This document shows, one piece after another, positions 1 to 6,963 of a DNA stretch of 64,000 bases (position 1 is its first letter; every line of letters starts with the position of its first letter). Source of the stretch: Cyanobium sp. CZS25K. Its GTDB lineage: Bacteria; Cyanobacteriota; Cyanobacteriia; PCC-6307; Cyanobiaceae. The notes beneath the pieces were generated by a model. The model worked only from the letters and a program-made list of their open reading frames with translations, was not told the DNA's origin and searched no databases. The DNA is taken from contig JAUCZB010000010.1 in NCBI GenBank assembly GCA_030373325.1, forward strand, positions 59,858 through 123,857. Reading direction: 5' to 3'. A program made the translations under genes and the position numbers.

Positions 1-6
1 TCGGAG

Positions 7-588
7 ATGCGGGCCCACAGCGGCCCCCAGCAGGGCCTGGAGGGACTGGAGATCTACACCGGCGAAGGCAAGGGCAAATCCACCAGTGCCCTGGGCAAGG
101 GCCTGCAGGCCATCGGCCGCGGCATCAGCCAGGACAAGAGCCACCGGGTACTGATCCTGCAGTGGCTCAAGGGCGGAGCGGGCTACACCGAAGACGCGGC
201 GATCGCCGCCCTGCGGGAGAGCTACCCCCACCTGGTGGATCACCTGCGTTCGGGTCGCGATGCGATCGTGTGGCGCGGCCAGCAGCAGCCGATCGACTAC
301 GTGGAAGCGGAACGGGCCTGGGAGATCGCCCGGGCCGCGATCGCCAGCGGCCTCTACAAGACCGTGATCCTTGATGAGCTCAACCCCACCGTGGATCTGG
401 AACTGCTGCCGGTGGAGCCGATTGTGCAGACCCTGCTGCGCAAGCCCACCGAAACCGAGGTGATCATCACGGGCCGCTGCAAGAGCCGGCCGGCCTACTT
501 CGATCTGGCCAGCGTGCACTCGGAGATGGTGTGCCACAAGCACTACGCCGAGCGGGGCGTCGACCTCAAACGCGGCGTCGACTACTGA
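7..588 (+). CDS. cobO: Cob(I)yrinic acid a,c-diamide adenosyltransferase (CobO/BtuR type)
   Basis: Transfers the adenosyl group of ATP to the cobalt of corrinoids, late in the B12 pathway, in the cytoplasm. The glycine-rich P-loop TGEGKGKSTSA lies at residues 18-28, the usual N-terminal position in this family, followed by VLILQWLKG and the acidic VILDELNPTVDL stretch that places the Mg-ATP. The protein ends in the family-typical GVDLKRGVDY-like tail. At 193 residues it is slightly short for cyanobacterial members, and the reading frame is still open at base 1, so the true start may lie just upstream of the window. The next gene is convergent. Confidence 0.9.
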   Translation: MRAHSGPQQGLEGLEIYTGEGKGKSTSALGKGLQAIGRGISQDKSHRVLILQWLKGGAGYTEDAAIAALRESYPHLVDHLRSGRDAIVWRGQQQPIDYVEAERAWEIARAAIASGLYKTVILDELNPTVDLELLPVEPIVQTLLRKPTETEVIITGRCKSRPAYFDLASVHSEMVCHKHYAERGVDLKRGVDY

Positions 589-658
589 CCCCCCAGCGCG
601 GGACGGCCCATCGCGGGGTGCCGATCACGGGCGCGGCGATCACGCAGTGGCGGGCGCC

Positions 659-1480
659 CTAGGGCGGGCCCAGCTCCTCGTCCTCCAGCATCTCCACCTC
701 CTCTGAAGCGATGAAGCGCCCCAGCAGCAGCCCCACCAGCAGGGCCATGTACAAGGTGCTGGCGACGCTCAGCAGGATCACGAAGCGCTCCCCCACCGCA
801 TTGGCCGGCAGCACATCGCCATAGCCCACCCCGGCGACGGTGACGAAGCTGAAGTAGGTGAGCCGATCGAGCAGCAGCTGCTGGCCGGCGGTCTCGCCGA
901 GGCTGAAGCTGCCAGGCACGAGCACCTGGGTGGCCGTGGCAAGCACCCCTCCGGTGAGACCCAGGTGCAGATAGCCCGCCGCCGCGCCGGCCAACACCTG
1001 CCCATTGACCCGGGGCACCCTGGCCAACACTCTGACCAGCCGCGTCGAGGTGATCAGGAAAAAGAGGCTCAGCAGGACCATCTCCCCGGCGTGGAACGAC
1101 CCACCGGGCCATTCCCCAGAGGCCACCGGCACCCAGAGCCCGATGCTGCCGACCAGGCCGATCCCGCAGAAAAACGCCTGCCGCGGCCTGGCGTAGGGCA
1201 CCCCAGGCATCACCGGCAAGGTGCGGATCGACTGGACGATCAGCAGATTGAAGACCAGGGCCAGCAGGGCGTGCCCCTGCCAGCCATATCTGGCCGTGAA
1301 CGGCATCAACAGGATCGGCAGCACGGCCGTCAGCAGCAACGGCAGGAAACGCTTCTCGAGGGCGATCAGGCGCTGGGCTTCGAGGCGGCGGCGCTCCCGC
1401 CAGCGCTTCCGGGCCGGGGAGAGGGCGTCAGTAGCGGGGAACGGCAGGATCCACCTCCTGGCTCCAGGCGTCGATGCCAC
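659..1480 (-). CDS. Two-pore-segment ion channel, K+ channel-like
   Basis: Integral membrane protein of 273 residues with several hydrophobic segments (about 44-60, 71-90, 103-119, 131-145, 160-185, 225-255). A pore loop with the filter GVGYGD at residues 217-222 matches the TVGYGD potassium-channel signature, so the last part is an ion-trans-2 (KcsA-like) pore. The N-terminal half, with extra membrane segments and a basic stretch at 24-34, is not assigned. The only start codon giving the first membrane segment is the GTG at 1480, which overlaps the end of the moeB-like gene by about 50 bases. It is the last gene of a leftward JAMM/MoeB/channel set. Ion selectivity is inferred from the filter only. 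Confidence 0.75.
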   Translation of the reverse strand: MASTPGARRWILPFPATDALSPARKRWRERRRLEAQRLIALEKRFLPLLLTAVLPILLMPFTARYGWQGHALLALVFNLLIVQSIRTLPVMPGVPYARPRQAFFCGIGLVGSIGLWVPVASGEWPGGSFHAGEMVLLSLFFLITSTRLVRVLARVPRVNGQVLAGAAAGYLHLGLTGGVLATATQVLVPGSFSLGETAGQQLLLDRLTYFSFVTVAGVGYGDVLPANAVGERFVILLSVASTLYMALLVGLLLGRFIASEEVEMLEDEELGPP

Positions 1481-2597
1481 CCTGCACGTTCACCCCCTCG
1501 ATACCGTGGCGGCCGAGGGCGATCAGGGCCTTGGCGGAGCGGCCGCCCAGCTTGCAGTGCACATAGAGCCGCTTGCCGCTGGCCAGGCGCCGCACGTCCT
1601 CGATCGCCTCGCCGCTTTCGATCCGATCCAGAGGCACCAGCACCGAGCCGGGGATCACGGCGATGTCGGCTTCCTGGGGGTTGCGCACGTCGACCAGGAG
1701 CAGATCCTCCATCTGGCCGTCGATCATGGTCTTGAGTTCGGCCACGGTGATGGTGGGCACGGAACCAGCCTCCTCCTGGCCAGGGGCCGAACCGCCCACG
1801 CCGCAGAACTCCTGATAGTCGATCAGCTTTTCGATCACTGGGCGCTCCGGATTGGGGCGCAGCTTGAGCTCCCGGAAGCTCATCTTGAGGGCATCGAAGA
1901 GCAGCAGCCGGCCGCTGAGACTGGTGCCGATGCCGGTGATCAGCTTCACCGCCTCGGTGGCCTGGATCATGCCGATGATGCCGGGGAGAACCCCCACCAC
2001 ACCCCCTTCGGCGCAGGAGGGCACCATCCCCGGCGGCGGCGGCTCGGGGAAGAGATCGCGGTAGTTGGGGCCGCCTTCGAAGTTGAAGACCGTCGCCTGG
2101 CCCTCGAAGCGGAAGATCGAGCCGTAGACGTTGGGCTTGTCGAGCAGGACGCAGGCGTCGTTGACGAGGTAGCGGGTGGGGAAGTTGTCGGTGCCGTCGC
2201 AGACGATGTCGTAGCCGGCGATGATCTCGAGGGCGTTCTCGCTGGTGAGGGCCGTTTCGTAGAGATCCACCTGGCAGTGGGGATTGATCTCGTGGATCCG
2301 GGCCCTGGCCGATTCGATCTTGGGCTTGCCCACCCAGCTGGTGCCATGGATCACCTGGCGCTGCAGGTTGCTGTGGTCGACCACGTCGAAATCGACGATG
2401 CCCAGGCGGCCCACCCCGGCGGCGGCCAGATAGAGGAGCAGGGGCGAACCGAGGCCGCCGGTGCCGACGCAAAGCACGGAGGCCGCCTTGAGCCGCTTCT
2501 GCCCCTCCATGCCGATCTCCGGCAGGATCAGGTGGCGCGAGAAGCGCACCACCTCATCGGGGCTGAGCTGAACGGCACTGGTGTCGGGAGGAAGCAT
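1428..2597 (-). CDS. moeB: MoeB/ThiF-type adenylyltransferase fused to rhodanese (MoeZ-like)
   Basis: E1-like enzyme that adenylates the C-terminal glycine of a ubiquitin-like sulfur carrier, with a C-terminal rhodanese domain that delivers the sulfur (molybdopterin, thiamine, cysteine or thio-tRNA routes). Nucleotide loop GTGGLG is at residues 45-50, DGTDNFPTR around 134-142, and the conserved Cys of SCAEGG at 195. The rhodanese domain runs from about 283 to 385 with active Cys348 in VHCKLGGRS. The zinc-binding CxxC of MoeB/Uba4 proteins is replaced by NYRD at 178-181 and the second CxxC is also absent. It starts 22 bases after the JAMM gene on the same strand, so the two are probably co-transcribed. 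Confidence 0.9.
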   Translation of the reverse strand: MLPPDTSAVQLSPDEVVRFSRHLILPEIGMEGQKRLKAASVLCVGTGGLGSPLLLYLAAAGVGRLGIVDFDVVDHSNLQRQVIHGTSWVGKPKIESARARIHEINPHCQVDLYETALTSENALEIIAGYDIVCDGTDNFPTRYLVNDACVLLDKPNVYGSIFRFEGQATVFNFEGGPNYRDLFPEPPPPGMVPSCAEGGVVGVLPGIIGMIQATEAVKLITGIGTSLSGRLLLFDALKMSFRELKLRPNPERPVIEKLIDYQEFCGVGGSAPGQEEAGSVPTITVAELKTMIDGQMEDLLLVDVRNPQEADIAVIPGSVLVPLDRIESGEAIEDVRRLASGKRLYVHCKLGGRSAKALIALGRHGIEGVNVQGGIDAWSQEVDPAVPRY

Positions 2598-2619
2598 GGC
2601 AGCGAAGGCCCACGACGCA

Positions 2620-3048
2620 CTAATCCACCATTCTCCATGCCAACCGGTGGGGGCTGCCCTGCTCCGGCAACCACCAGCAGGCCAGTTCGCGGGTCTCCCC
2701 CAGGATCAGCATCAGGGTGGGGCCGAAGGCCATCGACTGGTCCAGGGCCGAAGGTACGGGCTCCGACAGTGGGTGGCTGTGGGCCGATCCCAGCACGCTC
2801 AGCCGCCGGGAGCGGGCCCACTTCTGCGCCTGCAGCTGCTCACGCGGATCGATGGCGAAGCGGCGGCGGCGCTCGGCCGCCGGCTCCCAGACGTTGAGGC
2901 AGGGCCAGACGCGGCGGATGTGCCAGGGATCACGCCCCCCGAGCAGCAGGGCACAGCCCTCCTCGGGGGCGGCCGCCAGCAGCACGGCCTCCAGCACCGT
3001 CAGCGCCTGCCGACCAAGGCGCAGTTCCGCTGGCGTCTCAGGGTTCAC
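2620..3048 (-). CDS. JAMM/Mov34 (MPN+) metallopeptidase, M67 family
   Basis: Small 142-residue zinc peptidase of the JAB1/MPN type. The catalytic pattern is complete: a glutamate at 29 or 30 ahead of GCALLLGG, then HSHP at 90-93 and the PSALD aspartate at 103. In bacteria such stand-alone JAMM proteins cleave ubiquitin-like sulfur carriers or their amino-acid adducts; in Mycobacterium, Mec+ works with MoeZ and CysO. Here it sits immediately upstream of a MoeB-rhodanese gene, which supports a role in sulfur-carrier maturation, though no carrier gene (ThiS/MoaD/CysO-like) is visible in the window. The start ATG at 3048 is 43 bases from the divergent CAAD gene, so the promoter region is very short. 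Confidence 0.85.
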   Translation of the reverse strand: MNPETPAELRLGRQALTVLEAVLLAAAPEEGCALLLGGRDPWHIRRVWPCLNVWEPAAERRRRFAIDPREQLQAQKWARSRRLSVLGSAHSHPLSEPVPSALDQSMAFGPTLMLILGETRELACWWLPEQGSPHRLAWRMVD

Positions 3049-3091
3049 ACCGGTACGTTATGCATCATTCCGTCAGGGGGCCGCTCCTTCC

Positions 3092-3466
3092 ATGATCGAC
3101 AGCACGACCGAAGTGAAGGAGACCAGCCAGGACGAAGCCGCCCCCAGCGCTGCTGCAGAGGTGGATTTCGCTGAGCGCTACAGCGAGGTGATCGGCAAGG
3201 TCAACGAGACCCTCGACAAGGTGGACTGGAGCCAGGTGGGCCGGATCGGCAAGGCCTCCGGTGTTCTGCTGGCCGTGATCGTGGCCCAGATCCTGATCAA
3301 GGGCGTGCTCGACACCATCAACCTGCTGCCGATCGTTCCGGGCTTGCTGGAGCTGCTCGGTCTGGTGGTGGTGGGCAGCTGGAGCTGGAACAACCTCACC
3401 ACCGGCGAAAAGCGCTCGGCGGTGATGGCGAAGATCCAGGCGCTGCGCAAGGAATACCTGAGCTGA
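3092..3466 (+). CDS. CAAD-domain membrane protein (CURT1-like)
   Basis: A 124-residue protein with an acidic, disordered N-terminus (residues 1-30), an amphipathic helix (about 30-50), two closely spaced hydrophobic segments (about 55-74 and 78-96, with the turn NLLPIVPG), and a basic C-terminal helix. This is the layout of the cyanobacterial CAAD domain, found alone or attached to aminoacyl-tRNA synthetases, and related to the thylakoid-curving CURT1 proteins. Location is probably the thylakoid membrane. The ATG at 3092 gives the normal family length; longer frames upstream run into the opposite-strand gene and are not credible. Confidence 0.85.
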   Translation: MIDSTTEVKETSQDEAAPSAAAEVDFAERYSEVIGKVNETLDKVDWSQVGRIGKASGVLLAVIVAQILIKGVLDTINLLPIVPGLLELLGLVVVGSWSWNNLTTGEKRSAVMAKIQALRKEYLS

Positions 3467-3493
3467 GCTGAGCTGATCTGATCTGAAGCACGA

Positions 3494-4453
3494 TCAGCGC
3501 CCCTCCTGGGCCCCTCGGCTCAGGAGGCTGTCGATGCTGGCCTGGCACTGGCCCAGGTAGGCGCCGCCGAAGAGGTTGGCGTGGTTGAGCAGGTGATACA
3601 GGTTGTAGAGATTGAGGCGCTGTCGGTGGTCTGACGGCAGAGGCCATTCGTCGGCATAGCCTTCGAAGAACGCCCCAGGGAAACCACCGAAGAGGCGGGC
3701 CATGGCCAGGTCGACCTCGCGGTCGCCCCGGTAGACCGCCGGATCGAAGATCGCTCCCGGGCCGGCAGCGGTGATGGCGGCATTGCCGCTCCAGAGATCG
3801 CCGTGCACCAGGCAGGGGTCGGGCTGATGGTCCGCGAGCCACTCGCCGGCCCGCTCCAACAGCGACTGCGCCTGCTTCAGGGGAGTGCCGCTACGGGCCA
3901 GGTGCTCCAGCTGGGGGGCCAGCCGCCGCTCCACGAAGAACCGTCCCCAGTGCTCCTGCCAGGCGTTGAGCTGGGGGCCGGAGCCGATGAAGTTGTCCGT
4001 CGGCCAGCCGTAAGCCGCCCCCGGCCTGTCTGACGGGATACAGGTATGCAAAAGACTGCGCCGGTGCAGCTGGGCAAGCTCAGCTCCCAGACGAAACCAA
4101 TGCAGCATTTCCGCTGCTGATTGGCTGCGTTCCAGATCGAGCCAGGAGAGCACCAGCACAGCCGCTCGGCCTGAGATGCCGTGGGTCAGGGGCACGGGCA
4201 CCTGCGGACCTCCCTCGCCCGCCGCCGCCGCGAGGGCCTGCAGGCCCTCCGCTTCCGCCTCCAGGAGCGGCAGGGAGGATGTGGTGTTGGTTTTGGCGAA
4301 CAGCCTGCTGCCATCGGCAAGATCCAGCCGCCAGGCGCTATGGATGCAGCCACCGCCCACCGGACTGCTGCCCACCAGCTCAACGCCAAGGCGCTCAGCC
4401 AGCCAGGGGGTGAGGGTCGCAGGGGAGGCTTGAGGGCCAGGAAGGAGAGACAT
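3494..4453 (-). CDS. Fructosamine-3-kinase family protein
   Basis: Predicted small-molecule kinase of the fructosamine/ketosamine-3-kinase family, which phosphorylates sugar adducts on glycated proteins so that they fall off. From the ATG at 4453 it has 319 residues. The ATP lysine is in FAKTN near residue 54, the catalytic loop is VHGDLWSGN at about 216-224, and the metal-binding aspartate is in FDPAVYRGDREVDLAM near 237. The frame is open for 23 more codons upstream, but ATG 4453 (MSLLPG) gives the family-typical N-terminus. Convergent with the CAAD gene; 27 bases separate them and carry short GAGCT and GATCT microrepeats. Confidence 0.85.
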   Translation of the reverse strand: MSLLPGPQASPATLTPWLAERLGVELVGSSPVGGGCIHSAWRLDLADGSRLFAKTNTTSSLPLLEAEAEGLQALAAAAGEGGPQVPVPLTHGISGRAAVLVLSWLDLERSQSAAEMLHWFRLGAELAQLHRRSLLHTCIPSDRPGAAYGWPTDNFIGSGPQLNAWQEHWGRFFVERRLAPQLEHLARSGTPLKQAQSLLERAGEWLADHQPDPCLVHGDLWSGNAAITAAGPGAIFDPAVYRGDREVDLAMARLFGGFPGAFFEGYADEWPLPSDHRQRLNLYNLYHLLNHANLFGGAYLGQCQASIDSLLSRGAQEGR

Positions 4454-4559
4454 CAGAGCATCAAAGTCCGTGAATATTTCGTACCCACGGAAGGCACACT
4501 TGACCCAGGAGAAGACAAGCAATCATAGTGAAGAGCGTTGATTGCACGGATACGCAACA

Positions 4560-5262
4560 ATGCCGCCAACACGCAACCCTCAGGAATCCATCAGTCGCTC
4601 CGAACTGAGAAACCACGAATTCGCGTTGGTGCTGCACTGGGTGGGGGTGGCGTTGCTGGCCTACTTTCTCGCGGATCTTGCTTTTCAGGCCTGACCTGTG
4701 GCCCTTCTCAAGCCAATGTGGCTGGATCAGATGAGTGGCTTCCTGGTGAGCCGCAGCACCACTCCGCTGCCAGGGGCCCTGTTCGTCGCCGCTGCCTCAG
4801 AGCTGGATCCGAGACAACATCTTTCGCCAAACGATCAGCACTGCTACGACGACTGGCCACGTGGGTGGCGATTGGCTATCTCCTCCTGATTCCTGTTCAG
4901 ATCTATGCTGGAGTGAGATTGCTCCGCTCAGAACAACAGGACGCAGCGCAACTGCTCTCTCAGGCCTCGCGAGGGGTGAAGGCGATTGAAGCCTCCACCA
5001 CGGAGGCTGAACTGCGCCGGGCCTTCGAGCAGATCCCCGGGGCCAAAGCACCTCTGCCGGAGCAACTGCCCCAACCCCTGAGCACACTTAAGGATCGCTT
5101 GGTGGAAGCCATGGATGCAAGAAGCATAAAGCCCAATATGATTTTGATCAGCGGATGTCTGGGCTGTGACAGCGATCCATTGAGCTGATCTTCGGAAACA
5201 TCCTGAGGATGCTGATCTTTTTCGTTGGGTTTGCATCGATTGGCCGACCTTCATCTAAGCAG
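4560..5262 (+). pseudogene. Decayed HpsJ-like gene (cyanoexosortase/polysaccharide-associated)
   Basis: Pieces of one protein can be joined across three reading frames. Segment 1 starts at ATG 4560 (MPPTRNPQES) and enters a membrane helix HWVGVALLAYFLADLAF before a TGA at 4692. The same frame continues after the stop with ALLKPMWLDQMSGFLV and PLPGALFVAAASELDPR to about 4805. Segment 2, in another frame, reads LLRRLATWVAIGYLLLIPVQ, then a coiled, acidic region ending near KDRLVEAMDAR (about 4815-5125). Segment 3, again shifted, reads AQYDFDQRMSGL, a TGA at 5167, then a final membrane helix ending near 5262. Two N-terminal helices, a third helix followed by a helical linker with Gln/Glu/Leu-rich sequence, and a C-terminal helix is the plan of HpsJ family proteins as I remember them. 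The assignment is inference; the stops and frame changes are direct observations. Confidence 0.6.
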
Positions 5263-5737
5263 TCCACACTCCTGAGCAGACTTCTGAATCGAAACTCCGG
5301 GATCCATAGGAGGCCTAAGAGGCACGTGTCCCATGACGTCAGTGCTGTGATTTCCGAAGAGTGGATTAACGATGACGAGGGGGCTGAAAAGTAACCCCAC
5401 GATCAGCCATCACCAACTGAACAGAATGAAGCCTGGCAGGAAGCTGGAAAATGTGAACCGATGGGATGGAGAATCCCTGGCGTCCACCCATAAGCATGCA
5501 AACAGAGATCCCGTCGATCACCACTTCTCCAGATGCTGTGATCAAGAGTGGATCAGCATGGTCACGCCTCAAGAAATGCACTCCATGCTGCCGCTGCAAA
5601 CGGTCCGTAGCGCCAAAATCATCTGACCCTTCAGCTCTTCATAAAGAGGCGAGCAAAGGGAAGTGAGATCAACGGCCTGCTTGAGACATGCCCTAACCTA
5701 ACGTTCGCCAGGGGGTAGAACAATATAAAGGATGAGC
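5263..5737. other. Intergenic stretch without a recognisable gene
   Basis: AT-richer than the flanks. It holds only short unrelated reading frames on both strands that match no family known to me. It may be further decayed material from the HpsJ-like locus, but nothing in it can be assigned. Confidence 0.5.
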
Positions 5738-5765
5738 AAAAAATCCCCGCCAATATGACGGGGAT
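5738..5765 (-). terminator. Rho-independent terminator of the PEP-CTERM gene
   Basis: A 7-bp stem (ATCCCCG at 5743-5749 pairing with CGGGGAT at 5759-5765) with a 9-base loop is followed, in the leftward direction, by a run of six U residues (A-tract at 5738-5743 on the plus strand). It lies about 20 bases beyond the stop codon of the leftward PEP-CTERM gene. Confidence 0.75.
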
Positions 5766-5786
5766 GGAGTGCAGGGAGAAGGGGAT

Positions 5787-6497
5787 TCAGAGCTTCACGG
5801 AAGACGCTTTGATACGAGCGCGCATCTTTCGGCTCAAGCCAAAGGCAGCACCAGCTCCGAGAAGAGGGAGAGGACCTGGAACTTCGCTAGGAGCTCGACC
5901 AGGCTTCTGCGTGAATAGGTTATTGATGTCTTCGAGAGTGGAGAATTGGGAATCTCCACCCACTGTCCAAGAGTCAACAATGTTCAAAGATGTGTAGAAT
6001 TCATCAGCATCGAAAATTGTTTCCTCAGCCACACCCAAGGTGGCAAGAAGGGAACCCCCGCTATAGATTTCTTTGCTAGCCGTATAGTCCAAGCCCGCAG
6101 CAGTCAAGGCGACAGAGTTGAAGGCTTGATCACCAGTGATAGCGATAAGGTAACTGATGCCACCAGACGTGCTGGGACCGGTACCCGCACCAATAATGTC
6201 AGAACTGAACTCATAAATTGGGCCATCGACGCTAAAGTTGATCAAAACGTTAGAATTGTTAAAAACATCTCCGGAGCACACGATGTTGGAGATGGTCTTG
6301 TCAAGGACCGTCAGGGTGATGGAAGGGTCGACAGCCAGAGCTGCGCAAGTGGTTGAGGTGACAGCAGCCTGAGCAGAACCTGCCGAAAGGACGGAGGCGA
6401 AGGCCGCTACGACTGCCGAACCAAGGACTGCCTTGTTACGGGCTCGAGGGCGGACAAAACTCTTCAGAGCGGAGGCCCCAGTGAAAGGAGGATTCAT
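5787..6497 (-). CDS. PEP-CTERM sorting-domain protein, exported
   Basis: A 236-residue secreted protein. Residues 1-44 form a long basic-then-hydrophobic signal peptide ending SAGSAQA. The mature body (45-200) is rich in Ser, Thr, Gly and Asn, has two Cys (51, 74), and resembles other extracellular PEP-CTERM proteins in composition only. The C-terminus is a classic cyanobacterial PEP-CTERM signal: VPGPLP at 206-211, a hydrophobic glycine/alanine helix to about 221, then the basic tail SRKMRARIK. Such tails are recognised by exosortases, which process proteins during export with exopolysaccharide. No exosortase is in the window; a decayed HpsJ-like gene lies beside it. The start is the ATG at 6497; a second in-sequence ATG lies 11 bases upstream (see the repeat entry). 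Confidence 0.85.
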   Translation of the reverse strand: MNPPFTGASALKSFVRPRARNKAVLGSAVVAAFASVLSAGSAQAAVTSTTCAALAVDPSITLTVLDKTISNIVCSGDVFNNSNVLINFSVDGPIYEFSSDIIGAGTGPSTSGGISYLIAITGDQAFNSVALTAAGLDYTASKEIYSGGSLLATLGVAEETIFDADEFYTSLNIVDSWTVGGDSQFSTLEDINNLFTQKPGRAPSEVPGPLPLLGAGAAFGLSRKMRARIKASSVKL

Positions 6498-6511
6498 GAC
6501 GGATTCATGAC
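6490..6511 (-). repeat. 11-bp tandem duplication at the start codon, creating a 4-codon leader frame
   Basis: The unit GGATTCATGAC occurs twice head-to-tail (6490-6500 and 6501-6511, plus strand). Read leftward, this places two ATG codons 11 bases apart. The upstream one (6508) encodes only Met-Asn-Pro-Ser and stops at a TGA that overlaps the ATG of the PEP-CTERM gene. No strong Shine-Dalgarno sequence precedes either ATG. It may be a neutral slip or may couple translation. Confidence 0.6.
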
Positions 6512-6963
6512 GGTGGAAGCGTCGTGCAGTGGTGACTTTGAGAAACCTTATCCAGCCTTCAACTTACCCCACTTTCCGTTAAGTCAAGTGCCACCTGGCG
6601 GCAAGGGGCTGGCAGCGCCCATGGCCGACCTCAACAGAGGGAGTCAGGTGAGGAACAGGCAGGAATCCCCAGATCCGTTCCACTGCGCCGCAAGGCCTCT
6701 CAGCGAAAATCCAGAGCCACTGCGGCTCTCTTGCCTGCCCCCGGAGACGGCCATCGGTGATGGAAACGACCTAACGATTGCAGGAAAAGCACGGAATTCC
6801 CGCAGGGCCGCATCCCGATCACCTCTCATCTAAAGCTCATCTGCATTGGAGCTGCGTCTTAACTGCATCTTCACTCCAGAGGCCCCTCCTGCATCAGAAG
6901 CGCAGGACGCCCACAGTCATCCACCCCTCCTGCCAGCATCGGCATCCAGGCATTCGGGCAGCC
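6512..6963. other. Divergent intergenic region between the PEP-CTERM gene and crtD
   Basis: About 450 bases with no convincing gene. It must hold the promoters of both divergent genes. A TTGACT box on the leftward strand (near 6587-6592) could be a -35 element for the PEP-CTERM gene, but I cannot pair it with a good -10 box at normal spacing. Confidence 0.4.

Noticed and set aside
965..2897. Long open frames on the plus strand opposite the channel and MoeB genes
   Set aside because: They run antisense to well-supported genes in high-GC DNA and have low-complexity Arg/Ala/Pro sequence with no motifs.
3463..3486. Short CTGAGCTGAGCTGATCTGATCTG microrepeats after the CAAD gene
   Set aside because: Only a few bases per unit and no pairing into a terminator hairpin; likely chance slippage.
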